From assembly GCA_002118135.1 (NCBI GenBank), contig BDIU01000384.1, positions 29,364 through 93,363 of the forward strand: a stretch of 64,000 bases of DNA. Reading direction: 5' to 3'. Below the pieces are notes generated by a model. It was given only the letters and a program-made list of their open reading frames with translations, was not told the origin of the DNA and searched no databases. Positions 10,931 to 21,553 of this stretch are shown in pieces (the first letter of the stretch is position 1; every line of letters begins with the position of its first letter). The position numbers and the translations under genes are program-made. Origin of the DNA: Trebouxia sp. TZW2008 (lineage: Eukaryota; Chlorophyta; Trebouxiophyceae; Trebouxiales; Trebouxiaceae).

Positions 10931-12356
10931 ATGTCGAAGCCGATCGGTGCGTCTGCAGGCCGCTTGTCCAGCCGCCACCACGTCTTGAAATGTCTTGAAC
11001 GAAAAGTCAGCTCGATCAATACACTGAAAGCTATTGTCAAGCTGCTCAGACTGTTGCCGCGCGTCGGATCACCAGTGTCAATGTCAGTGCAATGTTCGTT
11101 CCTCTCTCTTAGGCATGACTCATCGGGGCATCTAAAGCAGTGACCTTGAACGTCTTCTTCCTTTCTTGTGCTTGGGGATCGTGAAGCGATCCCGAAAGCA
11201 TGCACACATACGAGAGGCACAGCGATGCGTACGCACAAACATGCTCGCGCAAAAAGCGCCTTTGGCGAGCGTACCTGCAGCAAGGCGTCCATTCGTACCT
11301 GTCAGAACTTGCAGGGCGCCTCGAAGTCATAGAAGGCCTGTCGCTGTTAGAGCGCGCTACGGCAGCGACAGAGGTGATCAGTCGGGCTTCGCACGTCAGC
11401 AATAACATTGTCATGCCTCGGATCTGACGTGTTGGTGATTGCAAATACGCAGGTTCCGATAGATCAGTCCTTGAAGCCTTCTTCATTGGCAGAGCTTTCG
11501 CAGGTTGGCAACAATGTGCTGCACACCGACCTTTCTGTCTTGCATAATTGACAAACACTCGATGCCTGACTTCGGGTTGGGCTGTATACTCTGCTAAAGC
11601 TGCTGCCTTTGAATAGACGGTTGTCACCACTCGTTTATCAGTGGCTTGCAGCAAGATCTGATACCCATTCTTGCTGCAGAAAGTGTCAACGATAAGCTAG
11701 GAGCCGCTGTAGGCGACTTCCTTGCAGAGGTTGCCAAGGCTGACGCTGAGCGGCGCCAGAGGTGGAAGTAAGTGCTGCTCAGATGCCTTTGCCCTGCAGC
11801 TAGCATACAACCAAGCTTGGCCTAAGCCCTGCGTGGCGTGTAGGGAGTTCGAGAGCGAAATTGAAGACAGAGCTCGTACAGCTTTCAGCAAAGCTGCTGA
11901 ATCCAACAAGACAACACAGAGGCAGCTGCCAGAAAATGCAACCTTGCCACAATCAACAACAAACACGTCAGTGCCGCGCACAACAACAAACAGACCTATT
12001 GCGCCAGTAGCCACAGGCAGACCCCGTCCACAAGCCTCTACTGCCCAAATCAGCCAACTCCAGGTCAGCTGCTACATACCTTCTGCTTGTGTTATGCCTC
12101 AGAGCTCACTGCAGATTGCACTGTCTGCAAGCTAGCTACCCCTCACAAGCGCAGCACTGCTGAATGCAGCAAGGATGTCCTTTTTCATTTGATCTGTTTG
12201 AGTTGGAACAGCTCGAGGGACGCATCAGTGCAGACCCGGCATTGAGTATCAAAATGACTGCTGAACCTTTTGCAGGAAACAGTGGATGATCTGCGAGCTG
12301 AATTGGCCTCAGCCCGGTTTGAGCTGCAGCAGTACAAGTCAAGCAGGAAGCCATGA
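10931..12356 (+). CDS. Unrecognised small coiled-coil-like protein
   Basis: I do not recognise the family. Four downstream exons join cleanly and are well supported by splice sites and phase: 11453-11503, 11652-11767, 11844-12063, 12276-12356. The exon 11281-11373 fits upstream of them, and 10931-11005 is a tentative first exon, giving 211 aa in total. Visible features are an N-terminal half with heptad-like stretches (LSELAGRLEVIEGLSLLE), a charged helix with AERRQRWKEFESEIEDRA, a Thr/Pro/Asn-rich linker, and a C-terminal helix (QISQLQETVDDLRAELASA) ending in SSRKP. There is no signal peptide or membrane segment. A helix-linker-helix layout suits a subunit of a structural complex, but I would not name one. 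The 5' end is the weak point: an in-frame ATG at 11200 is the alternative. Confidence 0.6.
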
Positions 12357-13008
12357 TGCAAATGACAGTAATGGTGCCTTCATGACAATCACCCAAAGAT
12401 GAATCATCAGATGTGACTGTTGATGTGGAGCATCTGCACAAGCTGACACCAGCAGCAAAATGCCATGCTAGTATATGACCAGTATGGATTTTTTTGCCAC
12501 AGATTTTGCCTGTCGCCAAATTTGTTTTATGATGAATTTTGTTCAAAACTCTGCCTGCCTTCTCAGGCATAATGTTATCGCTTGTCAGGTTAGTTGAAAA
12601 CAGTTGCTGTCACATTTGAGGTCAACGTCGGCTGGTCATCAGTCTGGCTTGACACAGACAGTGCAGCGCAATATCACCAATCATGTAGATTGCACAGCAT
12701 TTGAACCCTTTTGCGTTTATCATGCACGGCTAAAAGTCGTCGAACATGATACGGCAGTGGTTTTGACATTGATCATGACCACTACGGCTGGTGAACACTG
12801 ATACGATGCTGTTGGCTCATGCAATAACTTGCGCTTATACTGTGCATGTTCATACACATCTGAGTACAGGCCCCAAGCAAGATCTAATCGCGTGCGTCGT
12901 CAGTCAACATGTGCATTTGCAGCCAATGACTTTTAGCCTTGCGGCCCAGCATGAGAGAACAGACACTTCAGCACACTTGCCGTGATCCCGATTGCACAAC
13001 ATTCAGCC
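12357..13008. other. Convergent 3' region, no gene seen
   Basis: 652 bases between the stop of the coiled-coil gene and the stop of NME7 on the other strand. Only short, unrelated frames are present. Confidence 0.5.
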
Positions 13009-16000
13009 TCAAGCCAACCCTGGAGTGCCAGCAAGAATGGTGAAGAAATAGCTGACTTCCAGAGGTCCATCCTCGAGCAAATCGGTGCAATGCACAGCAT
13101 TCTGCACTTTGTTCAGCCCAAACTTGGCCCTGATGGAGTTGGGTCTGAGCATGCGTGCAATTTCTGGGTCTGCAGGGCCTGCCAGTTCCCTCACAGCTTC
13201 AACTGGGTTGGCTCCATCAGCATCTGCCAACTCCATAGCTACAAATGGACCTGCACCGCCAATTGTAATTGATGTTTTTTCATGATCTGCACAAGCTTCT
13301 TAACATCTAAGTTTTCAGTTGTGTCAAGGCGAGAGGGCTAAGCATCTTCAGCTGCAATCTTGTGCCAGGAATGAAGCATCAAAGTCATGTTGATGATTTC
13401 TCAGTCTGACATGCAAGCCAAGATTTGCCCTTAGCAGCCTCAATCAGCTCGACTCATCATCATCAATCATCAGCTTCTGCTGTTCCAAAGAACAAATTTC
13501 TGAAATGACTGAACAATCAATTACCGGAGCAATCAAGCAATCAATCAGTATAATCTGCAGTCTGGGGCCCACAAGGAAACAGAAGAGAAAGAAAAGGAGA
13601 CAAGAAGGAGCATGCTGCAGGGTGGTATATCCCTCTCTGCATTGAAGCAGCTTGGCATTGCTGCTCTACAGGCAGCAAGTCCACAGCAGAAGTACCTGCA
13701 GTGAGCTCGTCCAGCATTCCTGAGAACTCGCCAGGAGGCACAACTCCCTTGTACACCTCCAGGAACTCAGTGGCATTCACGTTGTCCAGGCTGAACATCT
13801 GCAAAGCTGTGATCACAAAAGCCTGCAAGCCCACATCATGATACTGGGAAGCAGAATATTTGACTCAAGACCAGGCTGAACATCTGCAGCGCTGCGATCA
13901 TGCAAGCCTGCACGCACAGAGTTCTTTGATGATGCAAAGTTGAATGCTCAAATTGACAGGGGTTGATGGCAGCATTCGCAGTGTCCAGACTGGACACCTG
14001 CAGTGCAGTGACCACACAGACCTTTAGGCCCACATCTGCATGTTGCTTTGTAGCAAAGGAGAGGGCGGTAGTATAGAGTCAGACATTGCGCGTGACAGCC
14101 ATGCAGTCAGAATGCAGCACAATTGTGGCAGTAGCTTGACAGAGCACAGGTAGGTTTTGAAGCACTGGGCATCAATGGATGCGCAGTGATGGTCAGCCAC
14201 GACGCGCACAATTCTGTACAAACAATATCTGGTCATGTCCATAATAAAAGCACACTGCTCTGTGTTTTTTATTACGCTTGCTGGTCGTCCGTGAGCATCA
14301 ACCCCATGGCAGATTATATGCAGCATGATGTTGTCAAGCACATTTGCAATGCATGGCAGCAAATGTTTGGAGGTGTGCTGGTGGTGGAAGAAGATGCAGT
14401 CATGGCATCATATGCTGAAGGCCTAATTTGAGCAGCAAGCGACAGATCTGGCATGTGGTCCATGCTGCTACTCTCACTCAACAAGGCACAAGATACAAAT
14501 GCAGACATGGCTATGACTCCTGTTGACAGTTTGGTCCCGGGTGTATACACATACCCACAGAGATCTATAGCTTTTCTGCATCTACACTAGCTGCTGCGCA
14601 TGCAAGTGCAGCGCATGAGCAGAAGCTATGCTAACCTCTGCAGTCATCCTAACACAAAGCATACTTCAACAATGACCTCCAGCCATGACACGCTCAGCTT
14701 CTTGCCAGCTACTGAAATTGACAGTGCTGATTGCAGTGTGCATGCTGTATATGCGTGCTGCTAAGCTGGTTTCTCCAGAAGAGCCAAAATGCAGGCAACT
14801 GCTTGTGGTTATCAGTATTGGGGGTCATGGCTTGCTTGTTGGGCCTTCGCAATGATCTGTTTTGCCACAACAGATCTCACAGCGTGTGGCTTGATTAGGC
14901 ACAGCGGGGTGTTCAAGCCCAGATCACACTGACCCACATCAGGCTGGCTGAAGACGAAGCCCAACTATGCAGCGGCAGTGTCAGGATTGTCTTGAGCCAC
15001 GCCAAGCATTCTTATTGTGTTTGTGAGCATCATCAGTATCAGGGATTATGGCTTGCCTGTTGGATCTTGGTGATGATCTGTCCCGCCAGGCCAGATTTTA
15101 CAGCATGTGGCTTGATTAGGCACAGCGTGGTATTCACGCCCAGGTCACATTTTCCCACACCAGGCTGACCAAAGAAGAAGCCCAACTCAGCAGCTGCCGT
15201 CTCAGGTGCATCTGAGCCATGACAGGCGTTCTGTGTGTTGTCAGTGCCAAATTGGGCCCTTAGGGACTGTGGTGCATCTGTCCGAGCCTTGTGTGAGTCT
15301 GTAGGACCTATCAGGGCTCTCCAGTTGGCAATTGCCCCTGCAAGGGCATGCAGGCTTGAACGGCAGACTAGTGAATCTGAAAGGTCGCAATGAAAGGCAG
15401 GCTTACAACAACGCAAGGCAGACTTGAAAGGCGACTGAAGGATTGCATGGCAGCCTCCGATAGCAATGCTACAATGCTGCAAGCAGAAGCCTTGTTGCCT
15501 GTGTATTTCAAGCCAGCCATGCGGAACTGTTCTGCACAGCCATGCTGCTTAATTATGCTGCGTGTAACTATGCTGCCCAGCTGTGCTGCACAGATATGCT
15601 ACATCACCAGATGTAAGAGACGTGCTTGAAATCTGACCGCCAAAGGAGGTAGCAATTGCCTCTCCTTTTGTGAGAAGACATAGAAGGGAAACATGTGTAC
15701 CGTGAAGTCAAAGCTGTGGAGCTAGCATGAACATGGTGTCATTGCAGGTGACTAAAATCTCATGTGATTGACGTATGTTAGCAGGACATAATGATGATGC
15801 TGCATGTCACATACACCATACCAATTTGATGCATGTCAGCAAGATATAATGGGGTGACATTGTGTCACAATAATATGTCACAACATCTCACTAATGTGTT
15901 TACATGCATGTCACAAGAGCTGAACGAGGGTGATCAATTCTGCAACATCAAAATCTTGTTGCATGATACATGTCTGTGGCAACGTTCATGCACTGCACGA

Positions 16001-17666
16001 TGTTGAGGACAATACACACATCATGGATGGAAGTCATGAAGCAGCTCACCATCACGCACCAGCTCCATTGCTACAATGCGCCCTCCAGACATGAACTGCG
16101 TCAGCTTGTCATAGAATGGCCGGCCCTGGTGAACTGCATAGAATTGTTGTGCCTCTGCTAGGGTCAGCTTGCACATCTTCATGTTGCTGCAACCACAGCA
16201 ACATCACGCTGATTGGCATTTGCCAGCAGATACAACTTGCACACTGTTATGTTGCTGCAGTAGAGTCACACCACATGCTGCTGGGCTTTTGGGTAGGGCA
16301 TAAATGCACATCTTCATGTGAGTGACGTCACGGCAACACAACAATACCATGCATTGCAGGGATGTTCAGTATTATCTGGCATATCTTTGACTTGCTGCAG
16401 CCACAGCACTGCAGCACATGTTAAACATCTGGCCAACAGAAAACAACGTGCACATCTTGAATTTGCTGCAGCATCAGCAGTGTCATATATTACAGGGGGG
16501 ATTGATGTCAGGGAACACATCTTGCATGCTTGTTTACCTCAGAATGAAGCCTGATTGAAGAACAGCATCCACAATGGGCCCCAAGTATTGTACAGCATCT
16601 GGTTTTACCATCGCCAAGGTCCTGTCAGAAACCAAGTCTACAAGCTGTATTTGCTCATCCAACTGGCAGTATCATTCAACAACAGCTTGATGTACAAACT
16701 CCATTGCGCAATTGCTAGACGCTGACTTCTGCCATATATATGGCAAAGGGCTGACAGCAAAATTTTGCATGCAGGCAAAACGTGAGCCAGGTTCGTTGTT
16801 GGAACATGCCAGCAGATTGCAATTATAGATGACACTGGCAAGTCATGTCACAAAAGCCGCTGGTATGACTGACCTCTCCTGAGTGTCACTCAAGCGCTTC
16901 CTGGTGAATTCATCAGCATAGTCTATGAGCTTGAGCTGCCTGCTGTAAACAGTGACTACCGCCCCAATGTACAGCATTTCAGCTGTGACTGCTTCATATC
17001 GGCACCGTTTCAGGAATGTCTTGTGGTTTTTAATGTCATACTGCACAGTGCGCTTAAGCATGTCAGCCTGTTGCTGCTAGGCAGAGTAACAAATACTAGC
17101 GACAGATGGATGACCTACCATTTCAACCTCTTTTGTCTCAGGGAAGTACAGCAGCTGATACTTCCACGTGATGCCTGAGTTGGGATCAAGCCATTCCACG
17201 AGGAATGCGAATCGCTCGGCGAAAACGCCTACCTGCACGCAGCAGTTCCGTCGTGTCTGAGACTGCCAAACGGCGGGACGTGTTTGCTGGCATTCTCTGC
17301 CATTACCATTGCTTCGCTGCAAAGTAACAAGCTGCAGCTGTTGCAGATTGTGTGTGGTTGAATGGCTATATCTCTGAGTGTTGATCACTTGCCACACGTT
17401 AACAGCAAGCAGACCAGGTCTGACAGCCAATGCCGCATCTGCTGCTGATATACGGACAGGCGACTGAGCATGCAGTTCGGAATGTGTTGCAAGCGCCGTC
17501 AAGCAGCACAATCAGCTGGCCTATTGCTGATACTCCTGCTCACAGTTTTGCTCAGTTTGACTAGCCAGACGCGATTTGCAGTTACTGCCTTAGTCACCGG
17601 GTAAGTAATAGCCTGAAGTTGCTGCAGAATCCGCTCCGTGAGGCTTGCCGATCGCTCAAACGACAT
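13009..17666 (-). CDS. NME7: Nucleoside diphosphate kinase 7 (NME7), DM10 plus two NDK domains
   Basis: NME7 proteins associate with centrosomes, basal bodies and cilia (gamma-tubulin ring complex, doublet lumen). Minus-strand exons: 17666-17598 (tentative first), 17232-17119, 17040-16874, 16621-16538, 16186-16050, 15337-15057, 13822-13696, 13250-13009, giving 406 aa in frame. The DM10 domain comes first ([39 protein letters not shown]). NDK domain A has [10 protein letters not shown] and the active-site His motif NACHGSD. NDK domain B has [10 protein letters not shown] and NAVHCTD. Both phosphohistidine motifs keep the His, so both domains look potentially active. The intron at 15056 starts with GC. 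The intron between 15057 and 13822 carries a decayed copy of the preceding exon and copies of the following exon start. Presence of NME7 suggests flagellated cells or a retained basal body. Confidence 0.92.
13845..14035 (-). repeat. Two upstream copies of the NME7 exon 7 start
   Basis: The real exon starts at 13822 (minus strand, [18 protein letters not shown]). Upstream in the intron are a copy at ~13915-13865 reading [12 protein letters not shown] and one at ~14035-13970 reading [20 protein letters not shown]. The spacing is ~90-115 bases. Confidence 0.8.
14812..15012 (-). repeat. Decayed copy of most of NME7 exon 6 with its donor
   Basis: About 200 bases downstream of the exon 6 end (15057) align to the last ~200 bases of that exon. 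The minus-strand reading is [16 protein letters not shown] and then [14 protein letters not shown], against [16 protein letters not shown] and [14 protein letters not shown] in the true exon. A TAG interrupts the copy just before LGFVFSQ. The GC donor context is copied too (CAACAAGCAAGCC). Confidence 0.88.
16165..16460 (-). repeat. Short copies of the NME7 exon 5 acceptor region
   Basis: The exon 5 start (16186, minus strand CAACATGAAGATGTGCAAG) has partial copies upstream in the intron. These are GATGTGCA-type cores near 16305-16318 and 16445-16455, together with TGCTGCAGC/TGTTGCTGCAG pieces. The copies are short, so this is weaker than the other cases. Confidence 0.45.
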
Positions 17667-17757
17667 GACTCAGAGCAAGCAGCATGATCACAGTCAATGA
17701 TGCTTCATGGAGAAATACGGGTAGCAGATTCGCAATATCACGAAGGCTGACTTGTGT
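17667..17757. promoter_or_regulatory. 91-bp divergent gap between NME7 and SGNH hydrolase
   Basis: The candidate NME7 ATG (17666, minus) and the esterase ATG (17758, plus) are 91 bases apart. A shared bidirectional promoter is likely if the tentative NME7 first exon is correct. Confidence 0.35.
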
Positions 17758-20700
17758 ATGCATATCGCACGACAAGCCATAGATCATCTGCATGCTTGGT
17801 CTCCCTCCCGCGTAGTAGTCGGCACTGCCCTGTCAAGCTTCGCCCTCGCATCAATATTGCTCTTCGCCAGCATTCTGACAAGCCCCCTCGATCCCTCCAG
17901 CCAAAGCTCTATCTGGCAAGTCGTCAAGGGTCCACAAAAGCAACGTTTTGAGTGCAAGGGACCGGTAACAAGCCCGGCCGAACGTCAACAGCCCTGGTGC
18001 CGGGACTTTGCGCTGAAGCTTGAGCAAGAGGTTGCAGTTTTGGACGCCGAGAAGGTAAGCTGTGGAAGGTGGTGGCGAGTTTGCAACTTTGTTGGTGCCA
18101 AGTTGGGAGTCTGCGCCACAGGGGTGTGATGCTGTTTTCTATGGGGACAGTATTACGGAGACATGGCGAGGCACAGATCAGGGCAAGCACTGTCCAAGGT
18201 GCAAAGGTGTGCCAGAAGTGTTTAAAAAGACTTTTGGGGCCAACCGCGCTTCAGAGGTCTTGGCTGTTGGTGGTGAGGTGCACAGCTTTCTGCTCATTAA
18301 TAAATTTGGTTCTGCACTGATGACGCTAGTCAGCTCGCCATCCAATTGACCTTCGTGACTCACCAGCGCACTACAGACAGTCTTTCACCCGGCTAATGCA
18401 ATGCGCATGCATGCGTGATTCACAATTCGGTTGTCTAGCTGTGATGCCCAATGACACAGCGTGTCCAATATCTGTGCACTCAGCATCGTGTAGCAATGTC
18501 TGACGTCACAAGATTGCATGTGCTGTCACAGGCAAACAGTTGGCTATAACATCTGACAGGGTGTCCCGCCAAATCTGAACTGCAGTGCTGCTTGTAGGAG
18601 ATCAAGCTATGCACCTGCTCTGGAGATTGCAGCATGGTCAAGTCTTCACAAAGCACATACCTCAGATGGATGTTGTCATGATTGGCACTAATGACCTAGG
18701 AGCAGCCAGTTGCATGGGCCAGGGTGAAGCTCCCATTCTCCAGGCAGCTAATGGCACTGCAGACAGGTACTTGATCCCATGTCTAGCTTCTGCAAACAGC
18801 TTTGACTGCAGCATGCACTGTCCTTTACTTTAGCTGGGGCAAGATCTTAATACTGCAAGCAGCAAACAACACTACAGACAGGGGACAGTGTCTCATGTCT
18901 AGCATCTGCACTGTCCATCACATGTTTGAACGGCGTGGTTTCATGGCTCTGTTGTGTCTTGTCTACACATGCAGCTTCAGCTGTTTGGCCAGGCCCAAAG
19001 CTCCTATTCTGCAAGCAGCAAACAGCACTGCCGACGGACATCGACCTTCCATTTCCAGCATCTGCATTGTCTGAGATGTAAGGTGTCAGCTTTTCTGGGC
19101 AGGGCTGAAGCTCCCGTATAGCCAGCAGCAAACTGCACTGCAGATAGCTGCCTAGCTCCTAATTGTAGGATTTGCTTTGTGCTCTGTATGCGCTGCCAGT
19201 TGCATGGGTTGGGACGAATTTTCTATTCGGGACGAAGCTTCTATACTGCCAGCAGCAAATGGCACTGCAGACAGGTACCTATCTCTGTGATCTAGCATCT
19301 GCAGTGGCTACAACATGCGCAGAGTAACGATCTCCCATGCCAGGCACATATGTACACAAAGGGCATGACAGATTGTCCCTCAGCAGATATTGTAGACATT
19401 GCAAGTGCTGGACCTGGAGAGTAGACCATGCATTTTCAGCTTGCTTGGTCAAGATAGAAGCTGCTATTGTGCTAGCAACAAATGGCACCGCAGACGGGTG
19501 CTGATCCCTCACCTCTAGAATCTGCTTTGTGAACACATGCGCCTTTCTGCTCATGCAAGGGTAAGGCCCTCACTCTATATGTGCACATGGTACTACACAG
19601 GTGGTCACCGCACATGTTTAGTGCCTGCTCTGCGTATACATGCGCCTTCACATGTTCAAGTACATGCCAAGTCCCCTATTCTAGATGCACTCAACTGCAC
19701 TGCCGACAGGCGTATACGTCTCAGATATGGAATCTGCAGTGTAGGCTGTCAGCAATTTGGGACCGGGCGCAGCATGTAATGTTCAGTCAGTCGCCTGCAC
19801 TGCAGACATAACTTCTATCACAATGCCTGTCTACCTTGCCTAGCATTGGCATTGAGCCTGTGTGATGCGTCAGCAGAGACCTCTTGCATCCCCCTGTGAG
19901 AGGCAAAGATGAAGAAGCGGCATCTTCGTAAGCATTTTGGCACCAGGCTTAACACTTTCCCAGAACTGAGGGTTACAGAGGGTTACTGGCCCTGATTTTG
20001 CTGTCTGCTCTGTGCAGCCGATGGAATTCCATGACTCTGCATAAAAACCATTTTTTTCTTCCACACTCAAAACGAAATGATAACAATCCAATTTTTGTCA
20101 ATGCAGGATCACAGAAGTGATCAGCTATCTTCACAAGCAAAATCCCACCACATCGATCCTGATACTTGGCATTCTGCCAAGGGGCTCAGGGGAGGACTTT
20201 GAGACTAGATTCAACCTGCCCAGTGACTACAGTAGTGCGATTGCATTGGTGAACAACCGTCTGGAACAGCTTGCTATCAGCAACGTACTGTTCCATTTCG
20301 CTGATTGTGGGCCCTCACTAACAGTGAATGGCAAGGTATGTGATGGTCTCTTTGCATTGCAAGGATTTAGCATTGCCTGCACAGTGTGTGTCAGTACATC
20401 ATATTGTGTGAGTGAATGCCTGTATTTGTTAGCGCCAATACATGGTGCCGTAGGTTTTTACACTGCTGCTGGCCAAACACGACAAATGCGGCGCAATGTC
20501 CCCAACTTAAAAAAGCGTGGTGGCACGAGGGTGAAATGAGCATGCTTCACAAGGAACTTGCTTCAGCACAAATTCTGTACATCCTTGGCTGCATGTCTGA
20601 TCAGCTTACCCATCGAAGCAGCTTCAGAAAATCCACTGCAGGTGCCTTCTGTTGTGTGCTGCTGATGACCAAAGATAGACAGAGAGACACACATTAGCAA

Positions 20701-20862
20701 AATACTGTGCGCAGATCTTTCCTGTGCAAAGCTGTGACACTTCTTTATGCCTTGCAGCTTTCACCAGACCTCATGCCAGATGCGCTACATCCAAATGCAG
20801 TCGGCATGCAGTTGCTGGCAGAGTGTATCGCCCCTTTCATGAGGTCTCATGCAGGGCCTTGA
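17758..20862 (+). CDS. SGNH hydrolase resembling PAF-acetylhydrolase 1B catalytic subunits
   Basis: Serine esterase of the GDSL/SGNH fold. Exons 17758-18054, 18122-18272, 18598-18766, 20107-20335, 20758-20862 join in frame to 316 aa. Residues ~22-42 form one hydrophobic segment (VVVGTALSSFALASILLF), so the protein is probably anchored with its catalytic part in a lumen or outside. The catalytic blocks are clear: FYGDSITETW (Ser), LAVGGDQ (Gly), MIGTNDLG (Asn) and DALHPNAVG (Asp-His). LHLLWRLQ-like spacing and ILILGILPRG match the PAF-AH beta/gamma group, but the substrate cannot be read from sequence. An ORF-extending TTG six bases upstream is ignored in favour of the ATG. Intron 3 (1340 bases) is largely copies of the exon 3 end. 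Confidence 0.9.
18820..19810 (+). repeat. Six decayed downstream copies of the SGNH exon 3 end and donor
   Basis: Exon 3 ends APILQAANGTADR, splitting at AG|GTACTT (18766). The intron then repeats this edge at about 18848-18890 (ILQAANNTTDR), 18998-19040 (APILQAANSTAD), 19105-19146 (stop in frame), 19230-19276 (ILPAANGTADR, with ACAGGTACC intact), 19455-19498 (LATNGTAD) and 19666-19711 (SPILDALNCTADR). Spacing is 105-220 bases because variable amounts of intron are included. Confidence 0.88.
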
Positions 20863-21553
20863 GTCATGATGCTGACTGTACAACTGCATCGAATCTGCGT
20901 CAGAAGCGAGGCCCCTTCAAGGTTGTAGATCAGGCTTTTTGTGGCGCCTTCAAGTGTGGCGTGGAGTCGCTGAGTTGACTTGCAAGCCATGGTGAATGCA
21001 CCCAGCTTTTGAGGAACCCTACTCATGTCAGCCGACCACCGAGTTAGATTGCAATAGTCTGTAGTGTTGCTCATGCAGCCATCTAGTGGTGTGTCTCATG
21101 CATGGCTCGCGTATGGGACGACGAACTTCTCCTGTCTGAATTATTTCTGTGCGCATGCTGTTTGAGATGTGTCGGCTGTTCATGAACGCTGCTGTTTCGC
21201 AAGGCTTCCTTGAGAGCGCAGCAACCATTCTGTTGTGTGTGCAACTGCTGTCAGCTTTCCACAACGAGTATGGCCTTTCGGTATTATAGCTTTCATTCCT
21301 GTTCACATGCAACATCGTTTTGTCAAAGCCCATTCAGCGACGCACATGCTGGAGTCACCTGTTGAAACGTGAGACTCTGTATAGACACCTTCACATCACA
21401 AGACATGCACAGGACAAGACCTTCATCACACGGACAGGCTGTTCACAGGGGAACCTCCCAACACTACTTAAACGAGCTGGTCAAACGCGCACTGCAATGC
21501 CGACAGTAGCAAAGCGGATTTGCAGATCCATTCTCAATCACGTATCAAAAATT
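20863..21553. other. Convergent 3' region between SGNH hydrolase and ceramide synthase
   Basis: 690 bases between facing stop codons. I see no exon-like sequence or named element here. Confidence 0.5.

Noticed and set aside
11109..11654. 181-codon minus-strand open frame
   Set aside because: It is antisense to exons of the coiled-coil gene that join in phase. Its composition looks like a shadow frame.
14812..15012. A second real NME7 kinase exon
   Set aside because: In-frame TAG and lost motifs. It is a decayed copy of the adjacent exon.
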